From the NCBI RefSeq assembly GCF_022662375.1, contig NZ_JAKNQL010000027.1, positions 16,193 to 80,192 on the forward strand: a stretch of 64,000 nucleotides of DNA, given 5' to 3'. Below the pieces are notes generated by a model. The model did not search any database. It saw only the letters and a list, made by a program, of their open reading frames with translations, and had not been told where the DNA came from. Origin of the DNA: Pseudomonas sp. CROZ-RG-20F-R04-15 (lineage in GTDB: Bacteria; Pseudomonadota; Gammaproteobacteria; Pseudomonadales; Pseudomonadaceae). A program made the position numbers and the translations under genes. Positions 16,270-25,708 of this stretch are shown one piece after another. Numbering within the stretch: position 1 is the stretch's first letter; each line of letters opens with the position of its first letter.

Positions 16270-17730
16270 TTACAGGACCGAAGCGGTCTGCGCCAGTTTC
16301 GGCTGCTTGTACAGATCCAGCAGCACCTGATCCAGCACCGACGACGCCCCGAACGGCGCCTTGTCGTTGAGGATCGCCACCACCGCCCAGGTATTGCCGT
16401 TAACGTCGCGGCTGAAACCGGCAATTGCGCGCACGGTGTTCAGCGTGCCGGTCTTGACGTGGGCTTCGCCGCGCATCGCAGTGGTCTTCAGGCGTTTACG
16501 CATGGTGCCGTCAGTGCCGGCGATCGGCAGCGAGCTGATGTATTCCGCGGCATACGGGCTGTGCCAGGCAGCTTGCAGCATGCCGGCCATCTCACGGGCG
16601 CTGACACGTTCGGCACGGGACAGGCCGGAGCCGTTCTCCATTACCAGATGCGGTGCGGTGATGCCTTTTCTGGCCAGCCACTGGCGTACGACGCGTTGCG
16701 CAGCCTTGGCGTCGTCACCGTCGGCATCATTACGGAATTTCTGCCCCAAGCTCAGGAACAGCTGCTGGGCCATGGTGTTGTTACTGTACTTGTTGATGTC
16801 GCGGATGATCTCCGCCAAGTCAGGCGAATAGGCGCGCGCCAGCAGTTTGGCATTGCCTGGCGTCGAGGCCAGACGATCCTTGCCCTGAATGCTGCCGCCC
16901 AGTTCTTTCCAGATCGCGCGTACGGCGCCGGCGGTGTAGGTCGCGTGGTCGAGCAGCGACAGGTACGTCTGCGAGCTGCAGCCTTCGCCCAACTGGCCGG
17001 CAACGGTCACGTTGACGCTGCCATCGGCTTGCGTCACCGGGTTGTAGCGCACGCCACCGGTGCATTGCTTGGAGGGCAGGGCTTTGACGGTGTTTTCGAT
17101 GTGGATGCTGGCAATCGGCGGCTCGACCGAGATCAGTACACGGCCACCGTCATTGCGCGCCACGAAGCGCAGGGCCTTGAGGTTGACCAGCAGCGAATCC
17201 GGTTTGACCAGGAACGGTTTGTTCTCGTCATTGCCGTCATCGTTGAATTCCGGCAGCACCGGTTGCACGAAGAAATTGCGATCAAGCACCAGATCACCGG
17301 TGATCTGCGTCACGCCGTTGGCGCGCAGGTCGCGCATCAGCAGCCAGAGTTTTTCCATGTTCAGCTTCGGATCACCGCCACCCTTCAGGTAAAGGTTGCC
17401 GTTGAGGATGCCGCCGCTCAGGTCGCCATCGGTGTAGAACTCGGTTTTCCACTGATGATTGGGGCCGAGCATTTCCAGCGCCGCGTAGGTGGTGACCAGT
17501 TTCATGGTCGAGGCCGGATTGACCGAAACATCCGCGTTGAACACGGTCGGCGTGCCCGGGCCGTCCAGCGGCACCATCACCAGCGACAAGGCGCTGGGCT
17601 GCAATTTGCTCGCTTTGAGGGCTTTTTCGACGTTCGGGGTGAGTGAAGTATTGATGGTGGCAGCGGAAACAGGCAGGGCCAGAGGCAGAAGAAGGCCGGC
17701 GAGAAACAGTGGACGCAACGATTTGATCAT
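16270..17730 (-). CDS. dacB: D-alanyl-D-alanine carboxypeptidase/endopeptidase (PBP4, S13 family)
   Basis: 486 residues with a signal peptide (cut near residue 23, after VSA). The three penicillin-binding motifs are present: SxxK as STMK (S74-K77), SxN as SNN (about 313) and KTG (about 425, in VKTGTLN). The large insert between the first two motifs is typical of S13/PBP4 enzymes. It trims or cuts peptidoglycan cross-links in the periplasm. The gene is divergent from yggL and stands alone. Confidence 0.94.
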   Translation of the reverse strand: MIKSLRPLFLAGLLLPLALPVSAATINTSLTPNVEKALKASKLQPSALSLVMVPLDGPGTPTVFNADVSVNPASTMKLVTTYAALEMLGPNHQWKTEFYTDGDLSGGILNGNLYLKGGGDPKLNMEKLWLLMRDLRANGVTQITGDLVLDRNFFVQPVLPEFNDDGNDENKPFLVKPDSLLVNLKALRFVARNDGGRVLISVEPPIASIHIENTVKALPSKQCTGGVRYNPVTQADGSVNVTVAGQLGEGCSSQTYLSLLDHATYTAGAVRAIWKELGGSIQGKDRLASTPGNAKLLARAYSPDLAEIIRDINKYSNNTMAQQLFLSLGQKFRNDADGDDAKAAQRVVRQWLARKGITAPHLVMENGSGLSRAERVSAREMAGMLQAAWHSPYAAEYISSLPIAGTDGTMRKRLKTTAMRGEAHVKTGTLNTVRAIAGFSRDVNGNTWAVVAILNDKAPFGASSVLDQVLLDLYKQPKLAQTASVL

Positions 17731-17962
17731 ATGAAATAAAACCCTACAGCCGAGGGGAAAAAGACGAGGACATGGATGAAAAGGTCCTCAGTGGTCACGA
17801 AAGTGTCGGCATTATGCCCCAACCTGTAACAGGTTGTGCCTTGTCCGGGCAGGCCAATACGTTTTTTTTTACAGGCGGTCAGTCACTGTGTCCAGAGAGT
17901 CGGGCAATCGATTGCTTAAACTGGTAAAGTGCCCGCCGTATTTACTTAAGAGGATTGTTCCA

Positions 17963-18307
17963 ATGGCGACTAACCGTTCCCAGCGTCTGCGCAAAAAACT
18001 GTGCGTTGATGAATTTCAAGAGCTGGGTTTCGAACTGAACCTGGACTTCAAAGAAGACTTGTCCGAAGAAGCCATTGACGCTTTCCTCGAAGCCTTCATC
18101 AAAGAAGCCATGGAAGCCAATGGTCTGGGTTATGTTGGCGGCGACGACTTCGGTCTGGTATGCCTGCAGAAGCGTGGCTCGGTCAACGAAGAGCAGCGTG
18201 CTGCCGTTGAAGCCTGGCTGAAAACCCGCTCCGAGCTGACCAAGTATGAAGTCAGCCCGTTGCTGGACGTGTGGTATCCGGAAAAGCCGATCAACCCGGT
18301 TGCGTGA
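17963..18307 (+). CDS. yggL: YggL family 50S ribosome-associated protein
   Basis: 114 residues. MATNRSQRLRKKLCVDEFQE and the C-terminal stretch around DVWYPEK match the YggL (formerly DUF469) family, acidic proteins reported to bind the 50S subunit. The start at 17963 has AAGAGGA about seven bases upstream; earlier in-frame codons are poor. It is monocistronic, ending at a strong terminator. Confidence 0.93.
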   Translation: MATNRSQRLRKKLCVDEFQELGFELNLDFKEDLSEEAIDAFLEAFIKEAMEANGLGYVGGDDFGLVCLQKRGSVNEEQRAAVEAWLKTRSELTKYEVSPLLDVWYPEKPINPVA

Positions 18308-18318
18308 TACTTAAAAAA

Positions 18319-18347
18319 ACGGCGACCTGAGGGTCGCCGTTTTTTTT
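18319..18347 (+). terminator. intrinsic terminator of yggL
   Basis: ACGGCGACC, a three-base loop, GGTCGCCGT, then eight T, 12 bases after the stop. Confidence 0.95.
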
Positions 18348-18390
18348 CGTCTGGGGTTTGGTTGTTCGGTTTGGGATTTGTGGTGGAGCT

Positions 18391-18541
18391 GCCCCTCACC
18401 CCAGCCCTCTCCCCCTGGAGAGGGAGCCGGTTTATGGGCTTTTCAAAATTCGAGTTCGACTCGGTATCCCATGGCGTATGTCTTCCAGACACCTCGGTCA
18501 GTCCCCTCTCCCTCCGGGAGAGGGCTAGGGTGAGGGGCTTT
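18391..18541. repeat. dispersed CCCTCTCCC repeat pair
   Basis: Inverted arms (about 18391-18430 and 18498-18541) around a core that shares TCGAGTTCGACTCGGTAT with other copies in the window. It fills the gap between the yggL terminator and the end of the BenE-type gene. Confidence 0.85.
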
Positions 18542-18546
18542 TGACC

Positions 18547-19737
18547 TTAAGCTTTACGCCAATTCAAAATCAATAAAGTCAAAACCCCCGCCACAATCCC
18601 CCAAAACGCCGACCCAATGGAAAACAACGTCAGCCCCGACGCCGTGACCATAAAGGTAATCAACGCCGCCTCCCGTTCCTTCACCTCGGTCATGGCAATG
18701 CTCAAGCCATTGATGATCGAACCGAACAGCGCCAGCGCGGCAATCGACAGCACCAATTCCTTTGGCAACGCGGCAAACAACGCCGCCAGCGTGGCGCCAA
18801 ACACCCCGGCAATCCCGTAGAAAATCCCGCACCAGACCGCAGCGGTGTAGCGCTTGTTGCGATCCTCATGGGCGTGCGGCCCGGTGCAGATCGCCGCGCT
18901 GATGGCCGCGAGGTTGATGCCGTGGGAGCCGAACGGCGCGAGCAACAGCGAAGCGATGCCGGTGGTGGTGATCAGTGGCGAGGCCGGGACGTTGTAGCCG
19001 TCGGCGCGCAACACGGCGATGCCGGGCATGTTCTGCGAGGTCATCGCGACCACGAACAGCGGAATGCCGATGCTGATGGTCGCGGCCAGCGAGAAGTGCG
19101 GCGTGGTCCATACCGGCGTCGCCACCTCCAGATGAAAACCGCTGAAGTCCAGCAAGCCCATAAAGCCCGACAGTGCGGTGCCGATCAGCAGCGCGGCGAG
19201 CACGGCATAACGCGGTGTCAGCCGCTTGACCACTAAATAAGTGAAGAACATTCCCAGCACCAGCCCGGTGCGGTGCTGCGCGGCGACGAAGATTTCGCTG
19301 CCGATCTTGAACAGAATCCCCGCCAGCAATGCCGCCGCCAGTGACGCCGGGATCTTTTTTACCAGCCGTTCGAAGCTGCCGGTCAGCCCGCAAATCGTCA
19401 CCAGCACCGCACAGGTGATATAGGCTCCAATGGCCTCGCCATAGCTGACGCCACCCAGACTGGTGATCAGCAACGCCGCGCCGGGTGTTGACCAGGCGAT
19501 AGTGATCGGCGTGCGATAACGCAACGACAGGCCGATCGAACACACCGCCATGCCGATCGAAATCGCCCAGATCCACGAAGAAATCTGCCCGCTGGTCAGG
19601 CCTGCCGCTTGCCCGGCCTGGAACATCAGCACCAGCGAGCTGGTGTAGCCGGTCATCATCGCGATGAATCCGGCGACGATGGCCGAAGGCGAAGTGTCGG
19701 TCAGAGGGCGGAGTCGGGTGTGGGTGGCGTCGTTCAT
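18547..19737 (-). CDS. benE: BenE family inner-membrane transporter (benzoate/H+ symporter type)
   Basis: 396 residues, about twelve membrane segments over nearly the whole length, no signal peptide. Segments such as WSTPGAALLITSLGGVSYGEAIGAYI and the C-terminal SIINGLSIAMTEVKEREAALITF match the BenE family. The start at 19737 (MNDATHTRL) has AAGGAA about ten bases upstream; an upstream in-frame codon would translate through a REP arm and is rejected. It is divergent from a GntR regulator whose other neighbours are purine catabolism genes, so the true substrate could be a purine instead of benzoate. No ben catabolic genes are nearby. Confidence 0.85.
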   Translation of the reverse strand: MNDATHTRLRPLTDTSPSAIVAGFIAMMTGYTSSLVLMFQAGQAAGLTSGQISSWIWAISIGMAVCSIGLSLRYRTPITIAWSTPGAALLITSLGGVSYGEAIGAYITCAVLVTICGLTGSFERLVKKIPASLAAALLAGILFKIGSEIFVAAQHRTGLVLGMFFTYLVVKRLTPRYAVLAALLIGTALSGFMGLLDFSGFHLEVATPVWTTPHFSLAATISIGIPLFVVAMTSQNMPGIAVLRADGYNVPASPLITTTGIASLLLAPFGSHGINLAAISAAICTGPHAHEDRNKRYTAAVWCGIFYGIAGVFGATLAALFAALPKELVLSIAALALFGSIINGLSIAMTEVKEREAALITFMVTASGLTLFSIGSAFWGIVAGVLTLLILNWRKA

Positions 19738-19789
19738 GACGGCGGTGTTCCTTATACCAATGAAGATCCCCGCCACGACAAAGAACCCA

Positions 19790-19879
19790 TGTGGGAGCGA
19801 GCCTGCTCGCGAAAGCGGTGTGTCAATCAACATTCATACTGAATGTGAAATGGCTTTCGCGAGCAGGCTCGCTCCCACA
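19790..19879. repeat. REP doublet
   Basis: Inverted arms 19790-19812 and 19857-19879, in the divergent region between the BenE-type transporter and the GntR regulator. Confidence 0.9.
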
Positions 19880-19991
19880 GGGGATCACAGTCATTCGGCG
19901 GATTCTGCGATCAAGCCTAAACTCAATCCTAACGGATCGTTGCAATACAGCCGAAGTCACAAACAGCCGTACAGTCGTGTTGCCACCTTTC

Positions 19992-20003
19992 ATTGTGTAC
20001 AAT
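19992..20003. promoter_or_regulatory. candidate GntR/FCD operator
   Basis: ATTGTGTACAAT, a near-perfect palindrome of the TTGT-N2-ACAA type bound by FCD-class GntR regulators, 93 bases before the regulator at 20096. It is probably its own operator. There is no direct proof. Confidence 0.45.
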
Positions 20004-20095
20004 CGCGCTGTTTTTTACGCGATACTTGCCAGCGACCTACTGTGCCGTATTACAGTCACGGTCTATTCGCCGCAGTTCTCCCGACTCGAGTGCCC

Positions 20096-20860
20096 ATGAA
20101 CGAACAGTTGCAACCCCTCAAGAAACAACCGCGAGCAGGCAAAGCCGGCCGCAGCGGAACCCAGGACGATATTGTCTACGCGCATATCTTCGAGGCCATC
20201 CTCGAACAGCGTCTGGCGCCCGGCACCAAGTTGAGCGAAGAAGCGCTGGGGGAAATCTTTGGGGTCAGCCGCACCATCATTCGCCGTGCGCTGTCGCGTC
20301 TGGCCCATGAAGGCGTCGTGCTGTTGCGGCCGAACCGTGGCGCCGTGGTCGCCAGCCCGAGCGTTGAAGAAGCCCGTCAGGTGTTTCTCGCACGCCGTCT
20401 GGTCGAACGCGCGATCACCGAACTGGCGGTGCAACACGCCACTGCCGAGCAGATCGCCGAATTGCGCCAGATGGTCAACGACGAACGCGACAGCTTCTCC
20501 CGTGGCGATCGCGGCGCCGGTATTCGTCTGTCGGGCGAATTCCACCTGAAACTGGCGGAAGCGGCGATGAACGCACCGTTGATCAGCTTCCAGCGCAGTC
20601 TGGTGTCGCAGACGTCGCTGATCATTGCCCAATATGAAAGCGGCAACCGTTCGCATTGTTCGTACGACGAACACACGCAGTTGATCGACGCGATCGAGAA
20701 ACGCGACGGTGAATTGGCAGTGAATCTGATGATGCATCACATGGATCACATCGACAGCAAGCTCAACCTCGACGAGGAAGGCGCGTCGGATGATCTGCAT
20801 GCGGTGTTCTCGCATTTGTTGCAGACCAAGAAGCCGGGGCGTCCGAGCGCCAAGCTCTAA
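20096..20860 (+). CDS. GntR family transcriptional regulator, FCD subclass
   Basis: 254 residues. The winged helix-turn-helix is at about 25-90 (YAHIFEAILEQRLAPGTKLS, EIFGVSRTIIRRALSRLAHE), followed by an FCD all-helical ligand domain with its metal-binding residues (FHLKLAEAAMN, SYDEHTQLIDAI, HHMDHID). The start at 20096 was chosen because it precedes the helix-turn-helix at the usual distance; the longer frame runs back through a REP and the transporter promoter. It lies between a BenE-type transporter and the guaD-xdh genes, so control of purine use is the natural guess. Confidence 0.88.
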   Translation: MNEQLQPLKKQPRAGKAGRSGTQDDIVYAHIFEAILEQRLAPGTKLSEEALGEIFGVSRTIIRRALSRLAHEGVVLLRPNRGAVVASPSVEEARQVFLARRLVERAITELAVQHATAEQIAELRQMVNDERDSFSRGDRGAGIRLSGEFHLKLAEAAMNAPLISFQRSLVSQTSLIIAQYESGNRSHCSYDEHTQLIDAIEKRDGELAVNLMMHHMDHIDSKLNLDEEGASDDLHAVFSHLLQTKKPGRPSAKL

Positions 20861-20881
20861 GCTGATACCGAGTCGACCCCT

Positions 20882-20944
20882 TCGCGAGCAGGCTCGCTCC
20901 CACAGGGGAATGCATTTCAAATGTGGGAGCGAGCCTGCTCGCGA
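20882..20944. repeat. REP doublet
   Basis: Inverted arms 20882-20904 and 20922-20944, after the GntR regulator stop and before the terminator shared with guaD. Confidence 0.9.
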
Positions 20945-20960
20945 AGGCGATCTGACAGGC

Positions 20961-21001
20961 AAAAAAAATCCCCCGGGGTAAACACCATCGGGGGATTTTT
21001 T
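20961..21001. terminator. bidirectional terminator between GntR regulator and guaD
   Basis: An A-run, ATCCCCCG, a loop, CGGGGGAT, then a T-run. The A and T runs serve both strands, and the genes on either side converge here. Confidence 0.9.
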
Positions 21002-21017
21002 ATGCCTTGGAAAACGT

Positions 21018-22322
21018 TTAGCGCTGATGCACCAAAGCACCCGCCGCATACGTCTGCTGCACCGTGCGGTCATCGCCCAGCGTCATCAACACAAACAACG
21101 TCTCGGCAATGTTGTTGGCCTGCTTCAAGCGATAGCTCAGCAGCGGCGTAGCGTTGTAATCCAGCACCAGGAAGTCGGCGTCGGAACCCGGTTGCAGGTT
21201 GCCGATCTTGTCTTCCAGGCGCAGCGCCCGCGCACCACCCAGTGTCGCCAGGTACAGCGACTTGAACGGACTCAGTCGCGCACCTTGCAGTTGCATCACC
21301 TTGTAAGCTTCGTTCAGGGTTTGCAGCAGCGAGAAACTGGTGCCGCCACCGACGTCAGTGCCCAGACCGACATTGAGTTTGTGCTTCTCGGCCATCGGCA
21401 AATTGAACAAGCCGCTACCGAGGAAGAAGTTCGAGGTCGGGCAGAACGAGATCGCCGAACCGGTTTCCGCCAGACGCGCGCATTCGTCGTCGCACAAGTG
21501 CACGCCGTGAGCGAATACCGAGCGCTCGCCGAGCAATTTGTAGTGGTCGTAAACGTCGAGGTAGCCCTTGCGCTCCGGGAACAGCTCTTTGACCCACTCG
21601 ATTTCCTTGAGGTTCTCGCTGATGTGGGTCTGCATGTACAGATCCGGGTATTCAGTCAGCAGTTGGCCGGCGAGGGTCAGTTGCTCCGGGGTGCTGGTCG
21701 GCGCGAAGCGCGGGGTGACTGCGTAGTGCAGACGACCCTTGCCGTGCCAGCGCTCGATCAGCGCTTTGCTTTCGACGTAGCTGGATTCAGCGGTATCGGT
21801 CAGATAATCCGGGGCGTTGCGATCCATCATCACTTTGCCGGCGATCATCCGCAGGTCGAGCTGCTCGGCCTTTTCGAAGAACGAGTTCACCGACTGCGGG
21901 TGCACGCTGCCGAATACCAGTGCGGTGGTGGTGCCGTTGCGCAGCAGTTCCTTGATGAAGATATCGGCGACGTCATCGGCGTGGCCCTTGTCACCGAACT
22001 GGCTTTCGCACGGGAAGGTGTAGGTGTTGAGCCAGTCGAGCAGTTGCTCGCCGTAGGCGCCGACCATGCCGGTTTGCGGCAGGTGGATGTGCGTGTCGAT
22101 GAAGCCCGGGGTGATCAGCGCGTCTTTGTAGTGCTCGATTTCGATGTCCGCCGGCAGGGTCGGCAGCAAATCGCTGGCGTGGCCAAGGGCGCTGATCTTG
22201 CCGCCATCGACCACCAGCAGGCCATCCTCGAAATATTCGTAGGAGGCTTCGATCCCGACTTCGGCGGGGTCGGCGATGCTGTGCAGGATGGCGGCGCGGT
22301 AGGCTTTGCGAGTCAGAGGCAT
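21018..22322 (-). CDS. guaD: guanine deaminase
   Basis: 434 residues of the amidohydrolase superfamily. Metal ligands and catalytic residues are visible: HIHLPQTG (HxH near residue 80), THISEN, FAHGVHL and GLGTDVGGGTS (Asp). It converts guanine to xanthine, feeding xanthine dehydrogenase encoded upstream on the same strand. It starts 13 bases after the xdhC stop and is the last gene of xdhA-xdhB-xdhC-guaD, ending at the shared terminator. Confidence 0.94.
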   Translation of the reverse strand: MPLTRKAYRAAILHSIADPAEVGIEASYEYFEDGLLVVDGGKISALGHASDLLPTLPADIEIEHYKDALITPGFIDTHIHLPQTGMVGAYGEQLLDWLNTYTFPCESQFGDKGHADDVADIFIKELLRNGTTTALVFGSVHPQSVNSFFEKAEQLDLRMIAGKVMMDRNAPDYLTDTAESSYVESKALIERWHGKGRLHYAVTPRFAPTSTPEQLTLAGQLLTEYPDLYMQTHISENLKEIEWVKELFPERKGYLDVYDHYKLLGERSVFAHGVHLCDDECARLAETGSAISFCPTSNFFLGSGLFNLPMAEKHKLNVGLGTDVGGGTSFSLLQTLNEAYKVMQLQGARLSPFKSLYLATLGGARALRLEDKIGNLQPGSDADFLVLDYNATPLLSYRLKQANNIAETLFVLMTLGDDRTVQQTYAAGALVHQR

Positions 22323-22335
22323 GAGGGTTCTCTAA

Positions 22336-23193
22336 TCAGTTTGAGGCTTTGAGTTTGGTCGCCTGACTGCGCCGCGAAACCGGCAGCAGCTTGGCAATCG
22401 GTTCGGCGCTGGCAGTCTGCTGGCCGAAGTTGGCGTTGTAGGTGGCGATGATTTCGCCGGCGATGGAGATGGCGATTTCCACAGGCAGTTTGCCTTTGAC
22501 TTCGCCGATGCCCATCGGGCAGCGCATGCGTTGCACGACGCCACTGTCGAAGCCGCGATCACGCAGGCGATGTTCGAACTTGGCGCGTTTGGTCTTCGAG
22601 CCAATCAGGCCGAAGTAGGCGAAGTCGTTGCGCTTGAGGATCGCGGCAGTGAGTTCCAGATCGAGCTGATGGTTGTGGGTCATGACGATGCAATAGCTGC
22701 CGGCGGGCAGCTCATCGATTTCATCCACAGGCTCTTCGGCGACGATTTTACGCACGCCGTGGGGGATCTGTTCGGGGAATTCGGCCTCGCGCGAATCGAT
22801 CCAGCGCACCCGGCAGGGCAGGCTGGCGAGCAGCGGCACCAAAGCGCGGCCGACGTGGCCGGCACCGAACACGGCGATTTGCGCCTGCACCTGGCCCATC
22901 GGTTCGAACAGCAGCACGGTGGCGCCGCCGCAGCACTGGCCCAGGCTGGCGCCGAGGCTGAAACGCTCCAGATGGGTGTCCTGCTTACCGCTGGCGAGCA
23001 TCTCGCGGGCGATCTGCATGGCTTTGTATTCCAGGTGCCCGCCACCGATGGTGTCGAAGCTCTGGCTAGCGCTGATGACCATTTTCGAGCCGGCGTTACG
23101 TGGCGTCGAGCCGAGTTCTTCGATGATCGTCACCAGCACACAGGGTTCGCCCTGGTTCTGCAGGTCGGCGAGGGCGTCGATCCAGTTGTACAT
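22336..23193 (-). CDS. xdhC: xanthine dehydrogenase accessory protein XdhC
   Basis: 285 residues. The N-terminal XdhC/CoxI domain (ELGSTPRNAGSKM, TIGGGHLE) is followed by a Rossmann-like domain (VFGAGHVGRALVPLL, MTHNHQLDLEL). XdhC binds the molybdenum cofactor, promotes its sulfuration and inserts it into XdhB. It lies between xdhB (a REP in the 115-base gap) and guaD. Confidence 0.94.
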   Translation of the reverse strand: MYNWIDALADLQNQGEPCVLVTIIEELGSTPRNAGSKMVISASQSFDTIGGGHLEYKAMQIAREMLASGKQDTHLERFSLGASLGQCCGGATVLLFEPMGQVQAQIAVFGAGHVGRALVPLLASLPCRVRWIDSREAEFPEQIPHGVRKIVAEEPVDEIDELPAGSYCIVMTHNHQLDLELTAAILKRNDFAYFGLIGSKTKRAKFEHRLRDRGFDSGVVQRMRCPMGIGEVKGKLPVEIAISIAGEIIATYNANFGQQTASAEPIAKLLPVSRRSQATKLKASN

Positions 23194-23231
23194 AGTTCAC
23201 CCCTACAACATCGTTGTCTGTTCGGGCCTCT

Positions 23232-23292
23232 TCGCGAGCAGGCTCGCTCCCACATTTGGATGCATTCCCTGTGGGAGCGAGCCTGCTCGCGA
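23232..23292. repeat. REP doublet inside the xdh operon
   Basis: Inverted arms 23232-23254 and 23270-23292, in the xdhB-xdhC gap. In this position it may lower downstream expression or stabilise the upstream xdhAB message. Confidence 0.9.
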
Positions 23293-23308
23293 AAGCCGCG
23301 CCTCGGTC

Positions 23309-25708
23309 CTAGAGCGGAGCCAACTCGGTTTCAGCTTCGACCGCTTTTACAGTCTTCAACTGACGCATCTGCTCGCAACCCCACAACACCCGCTCCGGCG
23401 TCGCCGGCGCATCGATCTGCGGCTGATGTTTGTAATCACCGAGGCTCGCCACCGCATCCTTGATCGCGCACCACGAAGCAATCCCGAGCATGAACGGCGG
23501 TTCACCGACAGCCTTGGAATGGAACACCGTGTCTTCCGGGTTCTTGCGGTTTTCCACCAGCTTCACCCGCAGGTCCAGCGGCATGTCCGCCACGGCCGGG
23601 ATCTTGTAGCTGGCCGGGCCGTTGGTCATCAGCTTGCCTTTGTTGTTCCAGACCAGCTCTTCCATGGTCAGCCAGCCCATGCCCTGGATGAAACCACCCT
23701 CGACCTGACCGATGTCGATAGACGGGTTCAGCGAGGCGCCGACGTCATGAAGAATGTCGGTACGCAGCATTTTGTACTCGCCGGTCAGGGTGTCGACGAT
23801 CACTTCGCAGCACGCCGCGCCGAAGGCAAAGTAGTAGAACGGACGGCCACGCGCCTGGCTGCGGTCGTAGTAGATTTTCGGGGTCTTGTAGAAGCCGGTG
23901 CTCGACAGTGACACCTGATTGAAATACGCCTGCTGGATCAGCGCTTCAAAGGTCAGGATGTGGTCACGAACACGCACATGGCCGTTGTGGAACTCGACGT
24001 CTTCTTCAGTGACTTTGTAGTGCCGCGCAGCGAATTCGATCAGGCGTTTCTTGATGATTTCCGCCGCGTTCTGCGCCGCTTTACCGTTCAGGTCAGCACC
24101 GCTGGACGCTGCGGTCGGCGAGGTGTTTGGCACCTTGTCGGTGTTGGTTGCGGTGATCTGCACGCGGTCCATTTCAACCTGGAACACTTCCGCCACAACC
24201 TGCGCGACTTTGGTGTTCAGACCCTGGCCCATTTCGGTGCCGCCGTGGTTCAGGTGGATGCTGCCGTCGGTGTAGATGTGGATCAGCGCACCGGCCTGGT
24301 TCAAGAAACTCGCGGTGAAGGAAATACCAAATTTAACCGGGGTCAGCGCCAGACCTTTTTTCAGGATCGGGCTGTTGGCGTTGTAGCGACGGATCGCTTC
24401 GCGGCGTTCGTGATACTGGCTGCTTTCTTCCAGTTCGGCAGTCATCTCTTCGAGCATGTTGTGCTCGACGGTCTGGTAGTAGTGGGTGACGTTGCGCTCG
24501 GTCTTGCCGTAGTAGTTGGCCTTGCGCACAGCCAGCGGATCGAGTTGCAGGTGACGGGCAATCGCGTCCATCACTTCTTCGATCGCGACCATGCCTTGCG
24601 GGCCACCGAAACCACGGTAAGCGGTGTTCGACGCGGTGTTGGTCTTGCAGCGGTGACCGTGGATGGTCGCATCGCCGAGGTAGTACGAGTTGTCGGAGTG
24701 GAACATCGCGCGGTCAACGATCGAGGCGGACAAGTCAGGCGAGCAGCCGCAGTTGCCGGCCAGATCCATATTGATCCCGTGTAGGCGCCCGGTGCTGTCG
24801 AAGCCGACGTCGTATTCCACGTAGAACGGGTGGCGCTTGCCGGTCATCAGCATGTCTTCGACGCGCGGCAGGCGCATTTTGGTCGGCTGGCCGGTGAGGT
24901 GCGCGACCACCGCGCACAGGCACGCCGGGCTCGCGGCTTGAGTTTCCTTGCCACCGAAACCACCGCCCATGCGACGCATGTCGACGACGATTTTGTTCAT
25001 CGACACGTCGAGTACTTCGGCGACCAGTTTTTGCACTTCGGTCGGGTTCTGCGTCGAGCAGTAGACGATCATGCCGCCGTCTTCGGTGGGCATCACCGAG
25101 GAGATTTGCGTCTCCAGATAGAAATGTTCCTGGCCGCCGATGTGCAGCGTGCCTTGAATGCGGTGTTCAGCCGTCGCGAGTGCGGAAACCGAATCGCCGC
25201 GCTGGTGAGTGTGGCTGTCGAGCACGAAATGGCGTTTGCGCAGGGCTTCGACCACGTCGAGCACGGGTTCGAGGTCTTCGTATTCGATGATCGCCGCCAT
25301 TGCCGCTTTGCGCGCGGTTTCCAGATCTTTCGCGGCGACGGCGAGCACCGGTTGACCGACGAACTGCACGTCATCGATGGCCAGCAGCGGGTCGCCCGGC
25401 ATCAACGGGCCGATGTCCTTCAGCCCCGGCACGTCTTCGTGGGTGATGGCGATGCGCACGCCTTCGAAGGCGTAGCACGGTGAAGTGTCGATGCTGATGA
25501 TTTTCGCGTGGGCGCGGTCCGACATGCGTGCATACAGGTGCAACTGATTCGGAAATTCCAGGCGGTCATCGATGTACTGCGCTTCACCGGACACATGCTT
25601 GGCGGCGCTGTCGTGCTTGACGCTGCGGCCGACACCGGAGGTCAGGTCCTGGGCGAACAATTCAGCCAGTTCAGCTTGAGTTTTCTCTACGCCGTGATGG
25701 TTAGACAT
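23309..25708 (-). CDS. xdhB: xanthine dehydrogenase, molybdenum-binding subunit XdhB
   Basis: 799 residues. The N-terminal aldehyde oxidase/xanthine dehydrogenase a/b hammerhead (KHVSGEAQYIDD) is followed by the molybdopterin-binding domains (RRMGGGFGGKET, AYRGFGGPQG, NHGGTEMGQGL). The catalytic-Glu motif AVGEPPFMLG sits near the C terminus. With XdhA it oxidises hypoxanthine and xanthine to urate in the cytoplasm. It overlaps the end of xdhA by eight bases, so translation is coupled. Confidence 0.96.
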   Translation of the reverse strand: MSNHHGVEKTQAELAELFAQDLTSGVGRSVKHDSAAKHVSGEAQYIDDRLEFPNQLHLYARMSDRAHAKIISIDTSPCYAFEGVRIAITHEDVPGLKDIGPLMPGDPLLAIDDVQFVGQPVLAVAAKDLETARKAAMAAIIEYEDLEPVLDVVEALRKRHFVLDSHTHQRGDSVSALATAEHRIQGTLHIGGQEHFYLETQISSVMPTEDGGMIVYCSTQNPTEVQKLVAEVLDVSMNKIVVDMRRMGGGFGGKETQAASPACLCAVVAHLTGQPTKMRLPRVEDMLMTGKRHPFYVEYDVGFDSTGRLHGINMDLAGNCGCSPDLSASIVDRAMFHSDNSYYLGDATIHGHRCKTNTASNTAYRGFGGPQGMVAIEEVMDAIARHLQLDPLAVRKANYYGKTERNVTHYYQTVEHNMLEEMTAELEESSQYHERREAIRRYNANSPILKKGLALTPVKFGISFTASFLNQAGALIHIYTDGSIHLNHGGTEMGQGLNTKVAQVVAEVFQVEMDRVQITATNTDKVPNTSPTAASSGADLNGKAAQNAAEIIKKRLIEFAARHYKVTEEDVEFHNGHVRVRDHILTFEALIQQAYFNQVSLSSTGFYKTPKIYYDRSQARGRPFYYFAFGAACCEVIVDTLTGEYKMLRTDILHDVGASLNPSIDIGQVEGGFIQGMGWLTMEELVWNNKGKLMTNGPASYKIPAVADMPLDLRVKLVENRKNPEDTVFHSKAVGEPPFMLGIASWCAIKDAVASLGDYKHQPQIDAPATPERVLWGCEQMRQLKTVKAVEAETELAPL

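Noticed and set aside
22531..23463. Plus-strand frame opposite xdhC running across the REP
   Set aside because: It crosses a repeat and has no domain; xdhC is complete on the other strand.
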